From NCBI GenBank assembly GCA_016706425.1, contig JADJJR010000001.1, positions 930,001 through 994,000 of the forward strand: a stretch of 64,000 bases of DNA, given 5' to 3'. The notes beneath the pieces are model-generated. The model saw nothing but the letters and a program-made list of their open reading frames with translations, had not been told where the DNA came from and did not search any database. The stretch's first letter is position 1. Each line of letters begins with the position of its first letter. Position numbers and translations under genes: made by a program. Positions 25,643-40,600 of this stretch are shown here, piece after piece. The DNA is from Elusimicrobiota bacterium. Its GTDB lineage: Bacteria > Elusimicrobiota > Elusimicrobia > FEN-1173.

Positions 25643-28600
25643 ATGCAAGATAGACCAAAGAAATTCTGGCGTCTTTTGACGACGCCGATCGCCAATACGC
25701 CGAATTTCGTTAAACACACACCGAGCCTGGACGCCGTGCGCCGCGGAGCGGCGGTGGCGATGGCGGTGGTGGTGTTCTATACGCAATCGGTGTGCGCCGG
25801 CACGGCAAGCCTCCCCCTCTTGCCTGTGTCGAAGCGGCCGGTTGTTGCCGGGCAGCTTGGATTGTTGGATCGATTGATGAAGTTTGTGGGCGCGGACAAG
25901 AAAGGGAGCGCGTATAAATTCCACGACAACGTGTGGAACGACCGTCGGAAGCTGACGGGGGAGGGGACGGAGCCGGGGCTGGACCCGAAGTCGCTGGAGA
26001 AGATGGTGGCGAACCAAGAGGCGCGGCGGGACATCGAGAACCAAAACCGGCACAACCGGGGGTACCAGGAGTTGGAGAAGTACCGGGAGCAGTACAAGCG
26101 GTCGGCCGGGGAGCTGGTCGCGAACCAGCAAATGGACGGTCTGGAAGGCGCTCTGACGCCTGGGGATCTGGCGGCGGCGACGGTGAAGGAAGTGATGGAA
26201 GCGATCAAGGTGAAGATGAAGTCGTTGTTTGGCGCGATGGTGGAATTCAAGATGGACGTGAAGAAGAACTACGACGGGACGTACCAGCGGACGTACCTGA
26301 TCGATGGGCGGGCGAGCCGGATCTACAATTCGAAGACGCGGAATCCGCACGGTCAGTTGGTGACGCAGAACATCACGAACATGCGGTACAACCGGTCGCA
26401 CGTGTTGATTTCGATGGATATCGAGCACAAGGACGTGAAGGGGCTGACGAGTTATACGCACCGGAAGATGGATTATCACGATGGGGCGAAGGCGATGGTG
26501 CCGAAGACGCAGTTGGTGAAGAAGTTGGACGAGTGGACGGTGACGCCGCAGGGGGAGAAGACGGAGTTGCACCGGTGGGACATCCAGTACGACGGTGCTG
26601 GGAACATGAAGAAGTTCGACGAGTTTCGGATTGACGAGAACGGGGTGAAGACGGAGAAGTGGTGGTGGGGGGCGAGTACGACGGGGACAAGAACCTGTTG
26701 AAGTACGACGAATTGACGCGGAGCCGAGGTTTGGACACGCACGTGACGTGGGAGGCGACGGATTACGAAGTGAACGAGCGGTGGGACGCGCGGAAGGAAG
26801 CGGGGGAAACGGACAGTTGGGGGCGAAGTTCGCACCATTTGACGGGGTACAAGAAGACGACGACGGGGCCGGACGGGAAGGTGGAGTTGGACGTGTTCAC
26901 GAACCTGGGGTATGACGAGTTTGAGAACATGATTCATTACGACCGGGAGGCGACGGATTTCCAAGGGAAAGTGATGAACGTGGTGTGGGACGGGGAGTAC
27001 GACAAATTTGACCGAGCGGCGGCGTACAAGCAGACGACGACGGACGCGTTTGGGCACACGCAGGTGTTGGAGTTTAGCGGTGGGGAATACAACGTGTACG
27101 ACGATTTGTTGGCGTACACGGAGAAGACGACGGAGAACGGGGAAACGAAGTCGCGCGTATTCACGAACGGGGTGTTCGACACGAAACACAACATGATGAG
27201 CTACCGGGAGGAGGCGACGGATTCGAAGGGTCGAACTTCCATAAAGGAATGGAACGCGGTGGGGGCGGGGAAGGGGTATGTGCTGGGCGAGTTGCAGGGG
27301 TACGACGAGGTGGTGAATTACGGGGCGCTGGTGGTGACGTCGGAGGTGCGGAACATTCATTACGACGCGTTGCGGCGGCAGGACGGGAACGCGACGACGA
27401 AGCGGATCAAAGGGGTGGAGACGGACGGTGGGGCGGTGGACATTGTTTTGGTGGAAGACACGCGTGTGATGCGGAGCGACGAGGCGCGGAGCGTGCGGGC
27501 GGTGGGGTCGACGGATCCGCGGAGCATGAACATCGTGAACGTGGTGGGCGGGCGGACGGAGGTGCGGACGCGGGGGACGGACGCGGTGACGGGGGAGCTG
27601 TTGCGGGATTTGAAGGAAACGGTGGAACGGAGCCAGGTGACGGTGGCGGGGGATTTCAAAGAGGTGCGGCGGACGGAGGGGAAGGACGGGGAAGACGAGC
27701 TGGACAGCGTGGCGGAGACGATCCGGACGGGGACGGTGCTGGACGGGTTTGGGCGTGCGGTGACGTACCGTGAGGAGACGGTTCAGAACAACAATCCGGC
27801 GAGTTGGATGTCGCGTGTGGTGGACCGGATGAGCTACAACGTCGATGGGAACCTGACGGCGAGCCACGAGGCGACGTTGAATTCGTTGGGGGTGGTGGGG
27901 GAAGTGACGCGGACGGGGATGCTGTACGACCAGCAGAACCGGCTGTCGGAATACCATATGGAGCAGGTGTCGAGCGCTGAAGGGGCGACGGTGGGAAGCC
28001 AGACGCACCGGACGGGGATCAAATACAACGGGTTGAGCGACGTGACGCGGTACGGGGAGCGTGTGGAGCGACTGGGGACGGCGGTGGTGGAGACGGGGAT
28101 GTGGAGCGGGACGTACAACGTGTTGGGGCAGGTGAAGACGTCGCGTGACGAGACGCGGCGGGGGGGGGCGGTGGTTGAGGAGGGCGTGACGAAGGCCCTT
28201 GATGAAACCGTTCTGACGGAGACGTGGGGGATGCGGTACACGAAGGACGGGGTGGGGGTGAGGCAGTATAAGGAGCGGACGGGGTCTTCGGCGACGCCGG
28301 ATCTGGTGAATTTCCTGGAAGTGACGGGGGCGACGTACGATGCTTATAACCGGTTGGCGACGTTCAATCAGACGTCGCATCGGGTGACGGCGGAGGCGGC
28401 GGGGGTGGTGAACGGGGCGTTCGTGTTTGACGAGGGGAAGGCGACTTTGCATGAGGTGACGGTGACGGGCCGGACGGAGGCGGTTTTTGACGGGAAGGGG
28501 GCTTTGACGGGATATAAGGAGCGGACGGAGACGCGTGACGGGACTGGGGTGGCTGGGGGATGGACGGAAACGGTGCGGCACGACATCAAGTTCCATCCGC

Positions 28601-31600
28601 TGGGGCAGATGGTGGCTTACGAGGCGGAGGAGCGGAAGGCGGAGAGCCCGGATTTGATGACGGCGGTGGAATGGAGCGGGAGTGTGGACGCGTTCAACCG
28701 GTCGGCGGGATATGTGGAGATTCGGCAGGACCACCACGGGAACGGGACGTTGGGGCCGCGGAGCGTGGAAGCGCGGACGGGGCTGGTGTACAACGGGTTG
28801 GCGCAGGTGGAAGCGTACGAGCGGACGCGGCGGAGCAGTGACGCGCCGGACGTGGTGACGACGGTGACGGTGGAGAACGCGACGTACGACACGTTCGGCA
28901 ATCAAACGGGGTACCGGGAGACGACGCGGACGCGTGGGGGCGGGGGAGTCGAACACGCGTGTGGTGGAGCGGAGCGGGGCGGCGTACGACCGGCAGGGGT
29001 TGCTGCGGACGTACGTGGAGACGGTGCAGGACACGGCGTCGGCGGAACTGATGACGCGGACGGAGCGGCGGGAGACGACGTACGATTTGATGGGGCGGGA
29101 GACGGGGTCTGTGAATCTGCGGCACGAGGCGGGGCGGGCGGAGCGGGTGTTGGAGACGGGCGAGCGGTTGATGGAGACGATGAACAAGTGGACGACGGTG
29201 GTGCAGACGGGGCGGACGTTTAACGAGGCGGGATTGACGACGGGGTATGTGGAGGCGACGTTTGACGGGACGACGCTGAATGTGGGCGGGGTGGAGCGGG
29301 CGTGGGTGGGGCTGACGGGGTCGGAGCGGGCGCGGGTGATGAACGGCGAGGTCCGCGCCGGGGAAGCGGTGACGGTCACGCGGCGGAGCAACATGGTCTA
29401 CAACGGCTGGGGATTGGCCGTCGGGTATCAAGAGGAACGACGGGAAATATCCACGACGTTGGACCATCGACGAACCATGACGCGTAACGGGGTCCGTCAC
29501 AACAACTTGCATCAACTGACGGGGTACACGGATTCCTGGGTGGACAACAGAACGCCCGGGGTGTCCGAGCGGGTGGAGATAACAGGTGTCACATACAACG
29601 CGGCGGGTCGGTTGGTGTACGGGCATGAAGTGAAGACCCAAACGGGGCTGTTGGAGAGCCGTGTGGAGACGGACCGGTGGGTGAAATACGACGATCAAGG
29701 ACGGCTTCTTGAGGAAAAGACGCTTTCGAAGGCGGACAACGGGATCGTGGAGGAAAAAGAACGCGTCGTGAGCGGCTACAACGGGTTTGGAAATGAAACC
29801 GGGGATGAGACGGCCATAGAGGAACGCGGGTTTAATAAAACGGGAGAAGAAGTATACCGGATCTCAACGAAAACGACGAAGACGGACGTCTATTATGACG
29901 ACCACGGTCGTTCGGCGGGGTATACCGAAACGACCGTGGCGTCGGACAAACCGGATATGGAGACAAAACATGTCTGGACGGCGGCGGGATACAACACGAA
30001 CGATCAATTGATCGGTTTCAATGAAACCTGGGTGGGGATCAGCGAGGCGGGGGAACACGAAACACGGACGACCCGATCGGGGATGAAATACGACGCGGTG
30101 GGGCGGATGGTCGCCTACGAGGACCGGACAACGGGGAACGCGGACGATACGGAGGAGACGCTCACGTGGACGGCCACGGGGTACAACGGGGCGGGTCTGA
30201 TCAACGGGTCCGAGGAAGTGCGGAGCAAAATCTGCGAGACGCCGGGGGCTCTGTACAATGTGGAGACGCGAACGACCCGGACGAACATGTTGTACGACCT
30301 TGCCGGGAACCTGCTTCACTACACCCAAACGGAGAATGGAACGGACCGGCCGGATCTTTGGACGGGGACGGAATGGGACGGGGCCTATGACGCGCTGGGG
30401 CGGATGGCGCGTTATTTGGAAAAGGTGCGGAGCACGGACCTGGGGACGGGGGGGCAGGTTTTGTCCACCTACGAAGAAAACGACCGTCTGTCGATGGCGT
30501 ATGACGGCAGCAACCACCTGGTGGGCTACACGGAAAAGACGCTGGACAAATTGGGGAACCGGAACGAAAGGGTGTGGACGGCCGTCTACGGGGGGCGTGG
30601 GCTGGTGACGGGGTATGAGGAAATCGAAATTGACGATCGAGGGAACCCGACTCACCATAATCAAGAGGGCATTGAATACGATTTTGCCGGTCGGGTGATC
30701 GCGGTCGTTGATATTGAGCACGATCCGTTGAACACGGTGACGGTGAGCGAACGTACAGGGATTCATTACGACCGCGCGGGCCTGGCGAGTGGGATGGACG
30801 AGAAAGGGACCCAAGTTGACGGCGGGGGTGTTCGAACGGAGTGGACTCTAACGCAGGGGCCCATTTTGTACGACCTGGCCGGACGTGTGTTTTTGCGGCA
30901 GGAGGAGCGGGTCAAACGGATTTACGATACGGATGGGTCTTTGGCGCGGGAGACAGTGGAGTCGGAAACCTTCGCGAACGCGCTTTACAACCGGCTGGGC
31001 CAGGCGGTGAGCCACGAGACATTGATTGACCGACGCAGCCCGGACGGCCGATTGACGGAGAGCGAACGGTCGGTCCTGAATGGAGCCACCTACAACCGGT
31101 TGGGGCAAATGGCCTCTTATCATAAAGAGGAGACGGAAGAAGGGCGGAGCGTGGAAACGCTGGTGCTTCCGTCGAATTGGGAAGAATTGGGGTTGCATCC
31201 GGAGGAAAGGCTGTTGTGGTTGGAAAACCTGACGTTCTTGGTGGGGGGCGCGGAGATGGCCTTGGACGAGCTGGGCCTGAGCCTGACGAACGGGATGGCC
31301 GTTTCTTGGGCGGATTTAAGCTCGGCCCAAAAAGTGCAGTTGTTGTCGAGCGGTCAAACCACGCTGAACGGCGAAACGTTCCGGTTGGCGGGGGCCACGA
31401 TTGTCTGGGAAAAATCCACGGCCCATTCCTTTGATCAAAATCAAATGACGTATTCGCGTTACGGGGCCCTTCAGCATTACGAGCGTTCGGGGGACGAGAA
31501 CGGCGTGGGGTATGTTCAGGATTGGACGAGCACGGGGTTTGACGTCCACGACCGGGTTTTGGGTTTTCACGAGGAGATGAAAAAAGAAACCCAGGCGCTG

Positions 31601-34600
31601 GTGGTGACGGATCGAGCCGGCACCGTGTACGACGCCCGGTCGTTGGCGGTGGCGTATACGGAAACGGTGCGGGACGGGGCGGCGCCGGATTTAGTGACGG
31701 TGACGGAAACGATAATCGGCCACGACGCGTTGAAGCGGACCGTGTGGACGCAACAGGCGATCAAGAAAAACGGGACCGGGCCGGATGGGGCGGTGGACAC
31801 GACGACGACGATCTGGCTGGGGAATTACCTTTACGACGGGTTCGACCGGGCGGCGGCCTATGACGAGGTGCGTTTCGGCGGGACCACGTTGAAGATCGGC
31901 GGGGCGGAGCGGACGTGGGATTCTTTGAGCGCGGGCGAGCGGGCATCGATTCTGGGGGGGAGTTTAACGCCGACGGGACAAACGGTGGAGGTGTCGCGGG
32001 TGGCGGGGGTAGCCTACACGGCGACGGATCGCCAATCGGGGTTTGCGCGGGTGACGCGGCGGTGGGGGGAGAGCGAAATGGCGCCGGGGGTGTCCGGGAC
32101 CACCGCGTTAATGGAAGAGACCCATTTGGTGCGAGCGGGAACGTCTTTCAACGCCAACCAGCAGGCCCTGGGATATAAGGAGGCCGCCTCGAGCACGAGC
32201 GAACCGGAAGTGGTGCGCCTTTCGGAGGTGACGAGCCTGGTCTACAACGCCGCCGGGCAAACGGCCGGCTTTGACGCTCTCACCCGCAAAATGGGTTTCG
32301 ACCTCGACGTTTTGGAGACGTTGGAGCGAAGCGGTGTGGTATACAACCGATTCGGACAAATGGCGGGATATTTTGACCGGACGGTGTTGAACGGGTTGAA
32401 CGTGGAGCGATTCGTGACGGGTTTGACCTACGATGATCAGGAACGCCTGACGGGGTCGAGGACGCTGACACGACAATTCGGGATGGAATCGCGGGTCTAT
32501 TATTTGCAAGGCGGTCGAACGTTGACGAGCGCGGAAGTGGCGGCGCTGTTGATGGCGCATCCCGGAAAAACGTTGGAAGAGTTGCTGGCGTCCGGGGTGT
32601 TGACCCAGGAAACGCGCATGGAGGCTTTGGACGAAACGACCCTTTCCGTGACGTCGGGGTTGGTGTACGACGATTTGAACCGGGTGATCCGGTCGGTGGA
32701 AACCACCTTCGGGGCGGACGGTTCGATCACGACCAGCACGTTGAGCGACATCGGTTACGATCAATGGGGACGGCCGGCCGGGATGACGATGACGATCCAC
32801 CTGGGCGGGGTGGTGCCGGTGACGGAGTATGTTTTGGACGGAACGACTTTGACCCCCGAGGCGTTGGACGCCCTTCTGGCCCAACAAGAACAATCCAGCG
32901 GGCGGACGGCGGCGCGGTTGATGACGGAGTGGTTGACGTCGGGGCGTTTGACGACGCTGGCGGTGACCAAGGTGCAAGACGTGACGATCACGACCCTGCG
33001 GGAAAACATGCGCTACAACCAAAACGGCCAGGTGGTGGGATACCGGGAGACCGGGCGGGACCCGGCGAACAACATCGCCCTCCAGGTGTCGACCGTGGCC
33101 ATTGAGTACAACCGGGCGGGGCAAGCGTCGCGTCAAACCTCCGATGTCCGGTTGGACAATGTGGATGGGTCTTGGACGGAATCCCAGACCGTGCTCACAT
33201 ATCGGTATGACGCGGCTGGACGGCTGCAGGGGGGAACCTCCAGCACGGCGTCCCGGACGGTCACGGCGGTGTGGACGGACACGAACCAAGACGGTCGGGT
33301 GGACCGGTTGACCACCCTGCCGGAAAGCCGGGCGTCTTCGGTGCAGGAATACGGTGTGTTCAACGGGCAGGCGCAAGCTCTCTGGCAATCCTCGCGTCAA
33401 GAATCGGCGAACGTGGGCGGGGGGACGTCCGCGTCGGTGTCTTCGATGGTGTTCCAATACGGGGCCCACGGCCGATTGATGGGGGCGTTGGGCGTGATGG
33501 ACACCCGATCGGACGACGGGTTCGGCAATCGAACGGGGGGCGCGGTGGTGCAGCTGTTCGGGGCGCCGGGGTCTTCTTTGAAGCTGTTGTCGTCGGTGAC
33601 GGAGACCGTCACGCTGGGGGCGGACGGTGGAAGCAACCACACGGTGTTGAGCACCGCTTTCAACTACGACGGATCGGGAACCCTGCTGAACGCGCGCGGT
33701 GTGGGACATTTTAACGGGACGGAGATGGGCTTGACGATTCTGGACGGTGTCCGGGAGGTGGTGGAAACCTCCCTTGTCCGCGGTCGAATCACGCAGGAAT
33801 ATCAGATCGTGATGAACGAAGCCCGGGTTTCGATTTCCACCACCCAAACCCACTCCGAAATTGCGCAGGGGAGCGTTTTGGACCAGACAACCGTCATAAC
33901 GTATCTTTACGACGCCGCGGGGCGATTGACGGGAGCGTCGGCGGTGGTGAGCGGGACGGGCACCAATTACGGTTGGACCGACCTGGACGAAGACGGGGAC
34001 ATGGACGCCTGGGAAACGGCGGGAACCATGGAAATCTCCGGCACGCAAACTTATGTTGTGATGAACGGGACGGCGTTGGTCAAGGAGAACAAGACCCGTC
34101 AAATCCTGCGCGCGGAAACGGGAAGCGTCTCCACGTCGGACATGACGGTGCGTTACGGGTACGACGCGGTGGGGAACCTGGCCTGGGCGCAAGGGACGGG
34201 GACGGTGGACTCCGTTGAAAGGGGTTGGTCGGACACGAACAACGACGGCACGGTCGACACGCTCGAGGTCGCGGGCCGCACGCTGTCCGAAATACGCCAA
34301 ACCTACGCCATTATCAACAACCAGGCGCGGGTGATACGCTCCGACACGACCACGCGCGGGGTGGACCCGGTGACCGGGCGCGTTCTCTCCGAAGGGGAAC
34401 ACGGGTACAGCCGGGTGCTGACCCGGGTGGAATTTGTTTATGACGCCGTGGGGCGGTTGACGGCGGCGGACGGACGGTCGGAGGGGCGCAGCAATGTCGA
34501 GGTCTGGTCCGACGCGGACATGGACGGGGTGATCGACGCCGGCGAAATGATGGATCAGGTGACGGAGGTGGCCACGGAGAACGATTACGTGGTCATTCAG

Positions 34601-37600
34601 GGGTCGGCGCAGGTGGTGCGGTCGGTGACACAGTCGTCCATGACGGTGGGGGCGAGCCGCTCGACGTCCGTGAACGCCATGGCTTTCGAATACGACCGGT
34701 TGGGTCGATTGGTGGGGGCGGTGGGGGATTCTTTTGGCACAACGACCACCAAATTCTGGAACGACGCCGATGCGGACGGGGTCGTCGACAACGGCGAGAT
34801 GCTCGACCAGGTGACCCACGCGGAGACATCGAACGTGTTTCGGATTATTCGCGGGCAGGCGGTGCTGCTGGAGTCGAGATCGAATTCGTCGATCACGACG
34901 GCGCTGGGGGAGAGTCAAACCGTTTCCTGGACCCGGAACCGGTACGATGCGGCGGGGCGTTTGGTGGGGGCGACGGGGGGGGCGACCGGGACGAGCACCA
35001 CCCAATTCTGGAACGACAACGACATGGACGGCGTGGTGGACGCGGACGAGATGGTTGTCCAAACCACGACTTTTGAGACCTTTAACTCTTACCAAATCCT
35101 TCTCGGTCAGGCGATGTTGTCGGTGTCCCGGTCCGAATCGGCGACCCGGACCCCCTTGACGCAAACGACCACAACGAGCGTCACGTCGTATCAGTACAAC
35201 GCGCGGGGCCAGTTGATCGGGGCGGGCGGAACGGCCACGGGGTCAACGACCACCGTGGTCTGGAACGACGCGGACCAGGACGGGGTGATGGAACCGGGTG
35301 AACGGGTTCCCCAAACGACGACCTTCAACACCACCAACGCGTACCGCATCATGGCCGGCCAGGCGATGGTGTCGGAAGCGCGGACAAGTTCCCTTTCCGC
35401 CAACGGGAACGTGCGGACGGAAACCCTGAATATCACCCAGTATCGATACAGCGCCGACGGGGTTTTAATCGGCGCGACCGGAACGTCCACGGGCACGACC
35501 ATCACGACCGTTTGGAACGACGCGGACCTTGACGGCGTCATGGACGCCGGGGAACGCGTGGGCCAAACCACGACGTTCACCACCCAAAGCGAATACCGGA
35601 TTCTCCAGGGCCAAGCGATGGTGGTGCGGTCGGACACCCATTCGGTGGCGGTGGCGGGGGCCGCCACCACGGTGACCGACACGCGGATGAATTACCAATA
35701 CAACGCGTTGGGCGTGCTGATCGGGGCGACGGGAAGCACCCAAGGCACCACGACGACCCTCGTCAAAAACGAACCGGACGGGGGATCGGGCGGGTTGGTG
35801 TCCCAAACGAGCACGTTTACGACGAGCAACGTTTACCGGATTTCCCAAGGGCAGGCGGTGGTGTTGCGGTCCACCACCCACACGGTGGCGGTCGCCGGGA
35901 CGACAACGACCACCACGGACAGTTGGACGACCAACACCTACGACCGGGACGGTCTCCTGACCGGAACGACGGGCGGGTCGTCGGGCACGTCGGCCACGAC
36001 GGTCTGGAACGACGTGGACATGGACGGCGTACAGGACGGCGGGGAAATGGTCGTGCAAACCGGGACTTTTTCGTCCCAAAACACGTACCGGGTCTTGCAG
36101 GGGCAATCGGTGGTCACGGCGTCGACCACCCACACGGAAAGCGTGGCGGGAACAACCTCGACGGTCACGGACAGTTGGATGACCTATCGCTACGACAACC
36201 AGGGCATGTTGATCGGGGCGGACGGGGCTTCCAGCGGTTCGTCAAAGACGGAGGTGTGGAACGACGCCGACCAGGACCGGCAAATCGACGCCGGGGAGAT
36301 CGTCTTACAAACCCAAACCTTCAGCGCGCGAAACACCTACCGCGTGGTTCAGGGGCAGGCCGTGGTGTACGAATCGTTCACCCACACGGAATCGGTCTTT
36401 GACAACACCACCACTGTGACGGACAGTTGGGTGCGGTACCAATACAACGCCCAGGGCATTTTGTGGGGGGCCACCGGGGGGGCCACGTCGCGCGCCACCA
36501 AGCCCGTGTGGAACGACGCGAATCAAAACGGAACGATCGACCCCGGGGAACGGGTGACCGAGACCAGCACCACGACCACCACCAACACCTACCGCATCGT
36601 CCAGGGGCAGGCGGTGGTCTGGGAAGCCCGAAGCCACACCGTCACCAGCTCCGGGTTGACGACCACCGTGTCGGACAATTGGGTTCGTTATCAATACAAC
36701 GCGCAGGGCCTCCTGGTGGGCGCCTCGGGCGGCGGGTCGGGCACGACCAGCACCACCGTCTGGAACGACCGGGACCGCGACGGCGTCATGGACGCCGGGG
36801 AGTTGACGTCCACCACATCGACCTTCACCTCCGCTTCCACCTACCGGATCCTTCAGGGGCAAGCGGTGGTTTCGCGGTCCACGACCCACACGGTGGAGGT
36901 GGTGGGGGGGACGACCACCGAAGTCGACAACTGGATGGAATTCCGTTATGACGCCCGCGGGATGTTGATCGGCGCGACAGGGGGAGCTTCCGGGCGCCGT
37001 TATTGGTCCTCCAGTTACACGTCCTCTTGGTCGGAATCCGGCAGCACGACCTCCGGCGGCATCGTCAAGAGTTTCACCAGCGTGACGACCTCCACGACCA
37101 ACTCTTATTACGAAATGCGGTGGACGGCCAATTCGACATACATCATTTTCAACGGAACCGCGAAACCGACAAAGACCGACACCCGTTCGTCCTATTCCAG
37201 CCAGACGACCACCAACGTGGTCACCAACAAGACGGAGTCCTGGATCGAGAAGCGAATGGAACCGGAAAGCCGAACCAAAACCGTCACAACCACTGGAAAA
37301 GATGGCAAAACAACAACCACAACTGTGACCGAAACGGTGATGGTGGAAAAAACATACCACATGACGGGAACCACCAAAACCACGGCCTGGTCGTCCGTTT
37401 ACTATTCCGGAGGCGGGACCAGCAGCCAAACCTTCCTGTATGACGCGCAGGGGCAATTGGTCGGCGAACGGCGACACGAGGAGTCCTGGGACAACCCGGC
37501 AATTGTGGAAGGTGGCATGAATACGTCCACCACCGTGACCTCCTTGGAAAGAGGAAAAGACGGGCGGCCAATCACGAATTACACCATCACGGACGGAGCG

Positions 37601-40600
37601 CTGCAAAGCGGCGCCCGGGTCTGGGGGGTTTCCCTGAGCGCCGGATCAACCGCTTCAATCAATCGCCTTTCAACGAACGCCGGCGGATGGATTTCCCAAT
37701 TGGCGGTGAACAGCCGGGGTGAAGTCGAGGTGACCCTTTCCGTTTTTGACAAGGTGTTGACGCCCGGAAAAGGGCTGTCCTGGAAAATCAATCCGGGCCA
37801 GCAATACATGGATCCCAAAGCTTTGGGGTCCATCACCATCGGGCTGTCCGCCGACGATTACGTCAACCGCGTGGAGGGGGCGCTCACCGGGGTCCGGACG
37901 TTGGCCGGGTTGATGCGGTCAAAAAACGCCGAAGGATTCCGGAATCAGGCGGAGATGTTGGTTAATCAAGAGGGGGGATGGCTGGAATCCACCCAGATGA
38001 CCGTATTTTCGGATAACAAAGCGTTTTCCTTGACAGTCGATCGTGCAGCGACCGGGGCGGCGCAGTCGACCCTGGCCAACACCTTGGGCCACCTGGTCCT
38101 GGGCGGTGAAGCTTCGGTGGCGCGCGGTTTGGCTTTGTTAAAGGCGGTGCCCGTCGTCAACCCCGATAACTTGGCGGCTTGGGGAAAAGACTTGATGGAG
38201 GACGGCGCAATTTTGGGATTCCGGTTTAATCTCCCCGGCTTTGATAAGAAAACGGGGTCGGGGTTCGCTTTGGGCGGATCTTTGGACGGGAACGGCTCCC
38301 CCCACATCACGGTCTTGCAGATGGTGGACGGAGATGAAATCAAAGGGTTGGGGGTCCCGCTGTCCAAGATAGGCGAACCCAAAGGCGCACCCGTGACCAC
38401 GGTTTTGGTGCTATTGAAAGATATGGAGTCGGCGGATGCGGCCGGGCTTGGGGAATTGGTTGGAAAAGGCATCGATGACGGAATCACCACCGGTTTGGTC
38501 ACGACCATCGCGTCGGAAAACGTTAATTTGTCGCCCATTGACAACGGTTTCGGGGCCTTGGACGATGTGACCACGTCCTCCATCACCACGCAACCGAAAA
38601 CCACCGTGACGGATTCGTGGGTGGATTACCGGTATAACGAAGAAGGCCTTTTGGTGGGCGCGACGGGCGGAGCCAAGGGCACTTCGACCCAGCAAGTCTG
38701 GAACGACGCCAACCGGGACGGGATGGTGGACCCCGGGGAATTGGTGTCCCAAACCTCGAGTTTCACCACCACCAACACCTACCGCATATTCCACGGGCAA
38801 GCCGTCGTGGTGGAGTCCTCCACCCACGCGGTAGCGGCGGGAGCCACCGGCACCACGGTGACCGACAGTTGGGTGAAATACCAGTACAACAAAGACGGGT
38901 TGCTGGTGGGCGCCGCCGGGGGAACCGTCGGGACCACCGACACCACCGTCTGGAACGACGCGAACCAAGACGGGGTGTTGGGGGCGGGGGAAATGGTTGA
39001 GCAGACCTCGACTTTTTCAACCACCAACACCTACCGGATTATTTACGGTCAGGCCATGGTGTATGAATCCTTCACCCACGCGGAATCGACGTCGGGGGCG
39101 TCGGAAAACCTGATGGACAGTTGGATGCGGTATGAGTACGACGCGGGCGGCATCCTGGTGGGGGCGATCGGCGGGGCTTCGGGCACCACCAGCGGTATGG
39201 TTTGGAACGACGAAAATCAAGACGGGGTATTGGACGCCGCGGAAATGTCCAACCAAACCACAACTTTTCAAACCAAGAACCGGTATCGAATCATCCAAGG
39301 CCAAGCGGTGGTGACCTGGTCTTCGACGACCAGCACGGCGGTGAAGGCGGACGGGTCGGCCTACGGGATCAACGAGCACGGGTATAGCTTTATGACGACG
39401 GAGGTGAAATACCGGTATGACGCGGGCGGCCTTCTGACGGGCGCCGTCGGAACGCTGAGCGGCCGGCAGGTGACGACGGTGTGGACGGACACGACGCCGA
39501 AAAACACGACCGATGCCGTTGGAAAATGGGTGGTGACGCCGGTGTTGGTGAGCGGGACGAACACCTACGCGGTGATCCACGGGCAAGCGATGGTGACGCA
39601 ATCCGTGACGACGAGCACGGCGGTGAAGGCGGACGGAACGGCGTACGGGTATAACGAACACGGTTACAGCGTGATGACGACGATTGTGAACAACGCCTAT
39701 GACAATCTGGGGCGGCTGGTGGGCGTGGAAGGCAGCGTGGAGGGGCGGCAGGTGACGACCGTTTGGACGGACACGACACCCGAGATCTCGGACGACCAGG
39801 AAGGGGAATGGGTGGTGACGCCGGTGGAGGTGAAGGGGACGAACAGGTACGTCGTGATCCAGGGGCAGGCGGTGGTGAAGCAGTCTGTAACGACGACCAG
39901 GGCGGTGAAGTCGATCGGAACGGCGTACGGGATGAACGAGCACGGGTACAGCGTAATGACAACAACGGTGAATTACACATATGACGCCCTGGGCCGGCTG
40001 GTGGGGGCGGCGGGGACCGTGGAAGGCAGGCAGGTGACGACCGTTTGGACGGACACGACACCCGAAATCGCGGACGACCAGGAAGGGGAATGGGTGGTGA
40101 CACCGGTGGAGGTGAAGGGCTCGAACACCTATGTGGTGATTCACGGGCAAGCGGTGGTGAAGCTGTCCGTGACGACGAGCACGGCGGTGAAGGCGGACGG
40201 GACGGCGTACGGGATGAACGAGCACGGCTACAGCGTGATGACGACCATAATGAATTTCACCTATGACGCCCTGGGGCGGCTGGTGGCGGCGGCGGGCATT
40301 GTCGAAGGGCGGCAGGTGACGACGGTTTGGACGGACAAAAACCGGAACAACACCTGGGACGCGGACGAGACGGTGATAACACCGGTGCTGGTGAGCGGGA
40401 CGAACACGTACGCGGTGATCCAGGGTCAGGCGGTGGTGGTGACATCCGAGACAACGAGCACGGCGGTGAAGGCGGACGGGACGGCCTACGGGATCAACGA
40501 GCACGGGTACAGCATGATGACGACAACGGTGAATTACTCCTATGACGCTCTGGGCCGGCTGGTGGGAGCGACGGGATGGACGACAGGCAGCCTTGTTCAA

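Larger units (their letters stand above)
26250..33960 (+). repeat. Irregular YD/Rhs-like repeat block
   Basis: Within the giant protein, motifs such as YDxxGRxxxYxE, YNxxGQxxGY and VYDxxNRV recur every 30-50 residues (for example YDAVGRMVAYEDRT, YDLAGNLLHYTQT, YNRLGQAVSHE, YNQNGQVVGYRET). They resemble the YD repeats of Rhs and teneurin proteins, which build beta-sheet shells. Units are diverged and include insertions, for example an enzyme-unlike helical stretch around 31.15-31.45 kb (LPSNWEELGLHPEERLLWLENL). Confidence 0.75.

Noticed and set aside
32108..35164. Minus-strand open frame of over 1000 codons; similar ones at 41048-43819, 51890-54979 and 26476-29394
   Set aside because: They lie opposite the giant gene, have Arg/His/Pro-rich low-complexity products typical of antisense frames in GC-rich repeats, and repeat with the coding-strand period.
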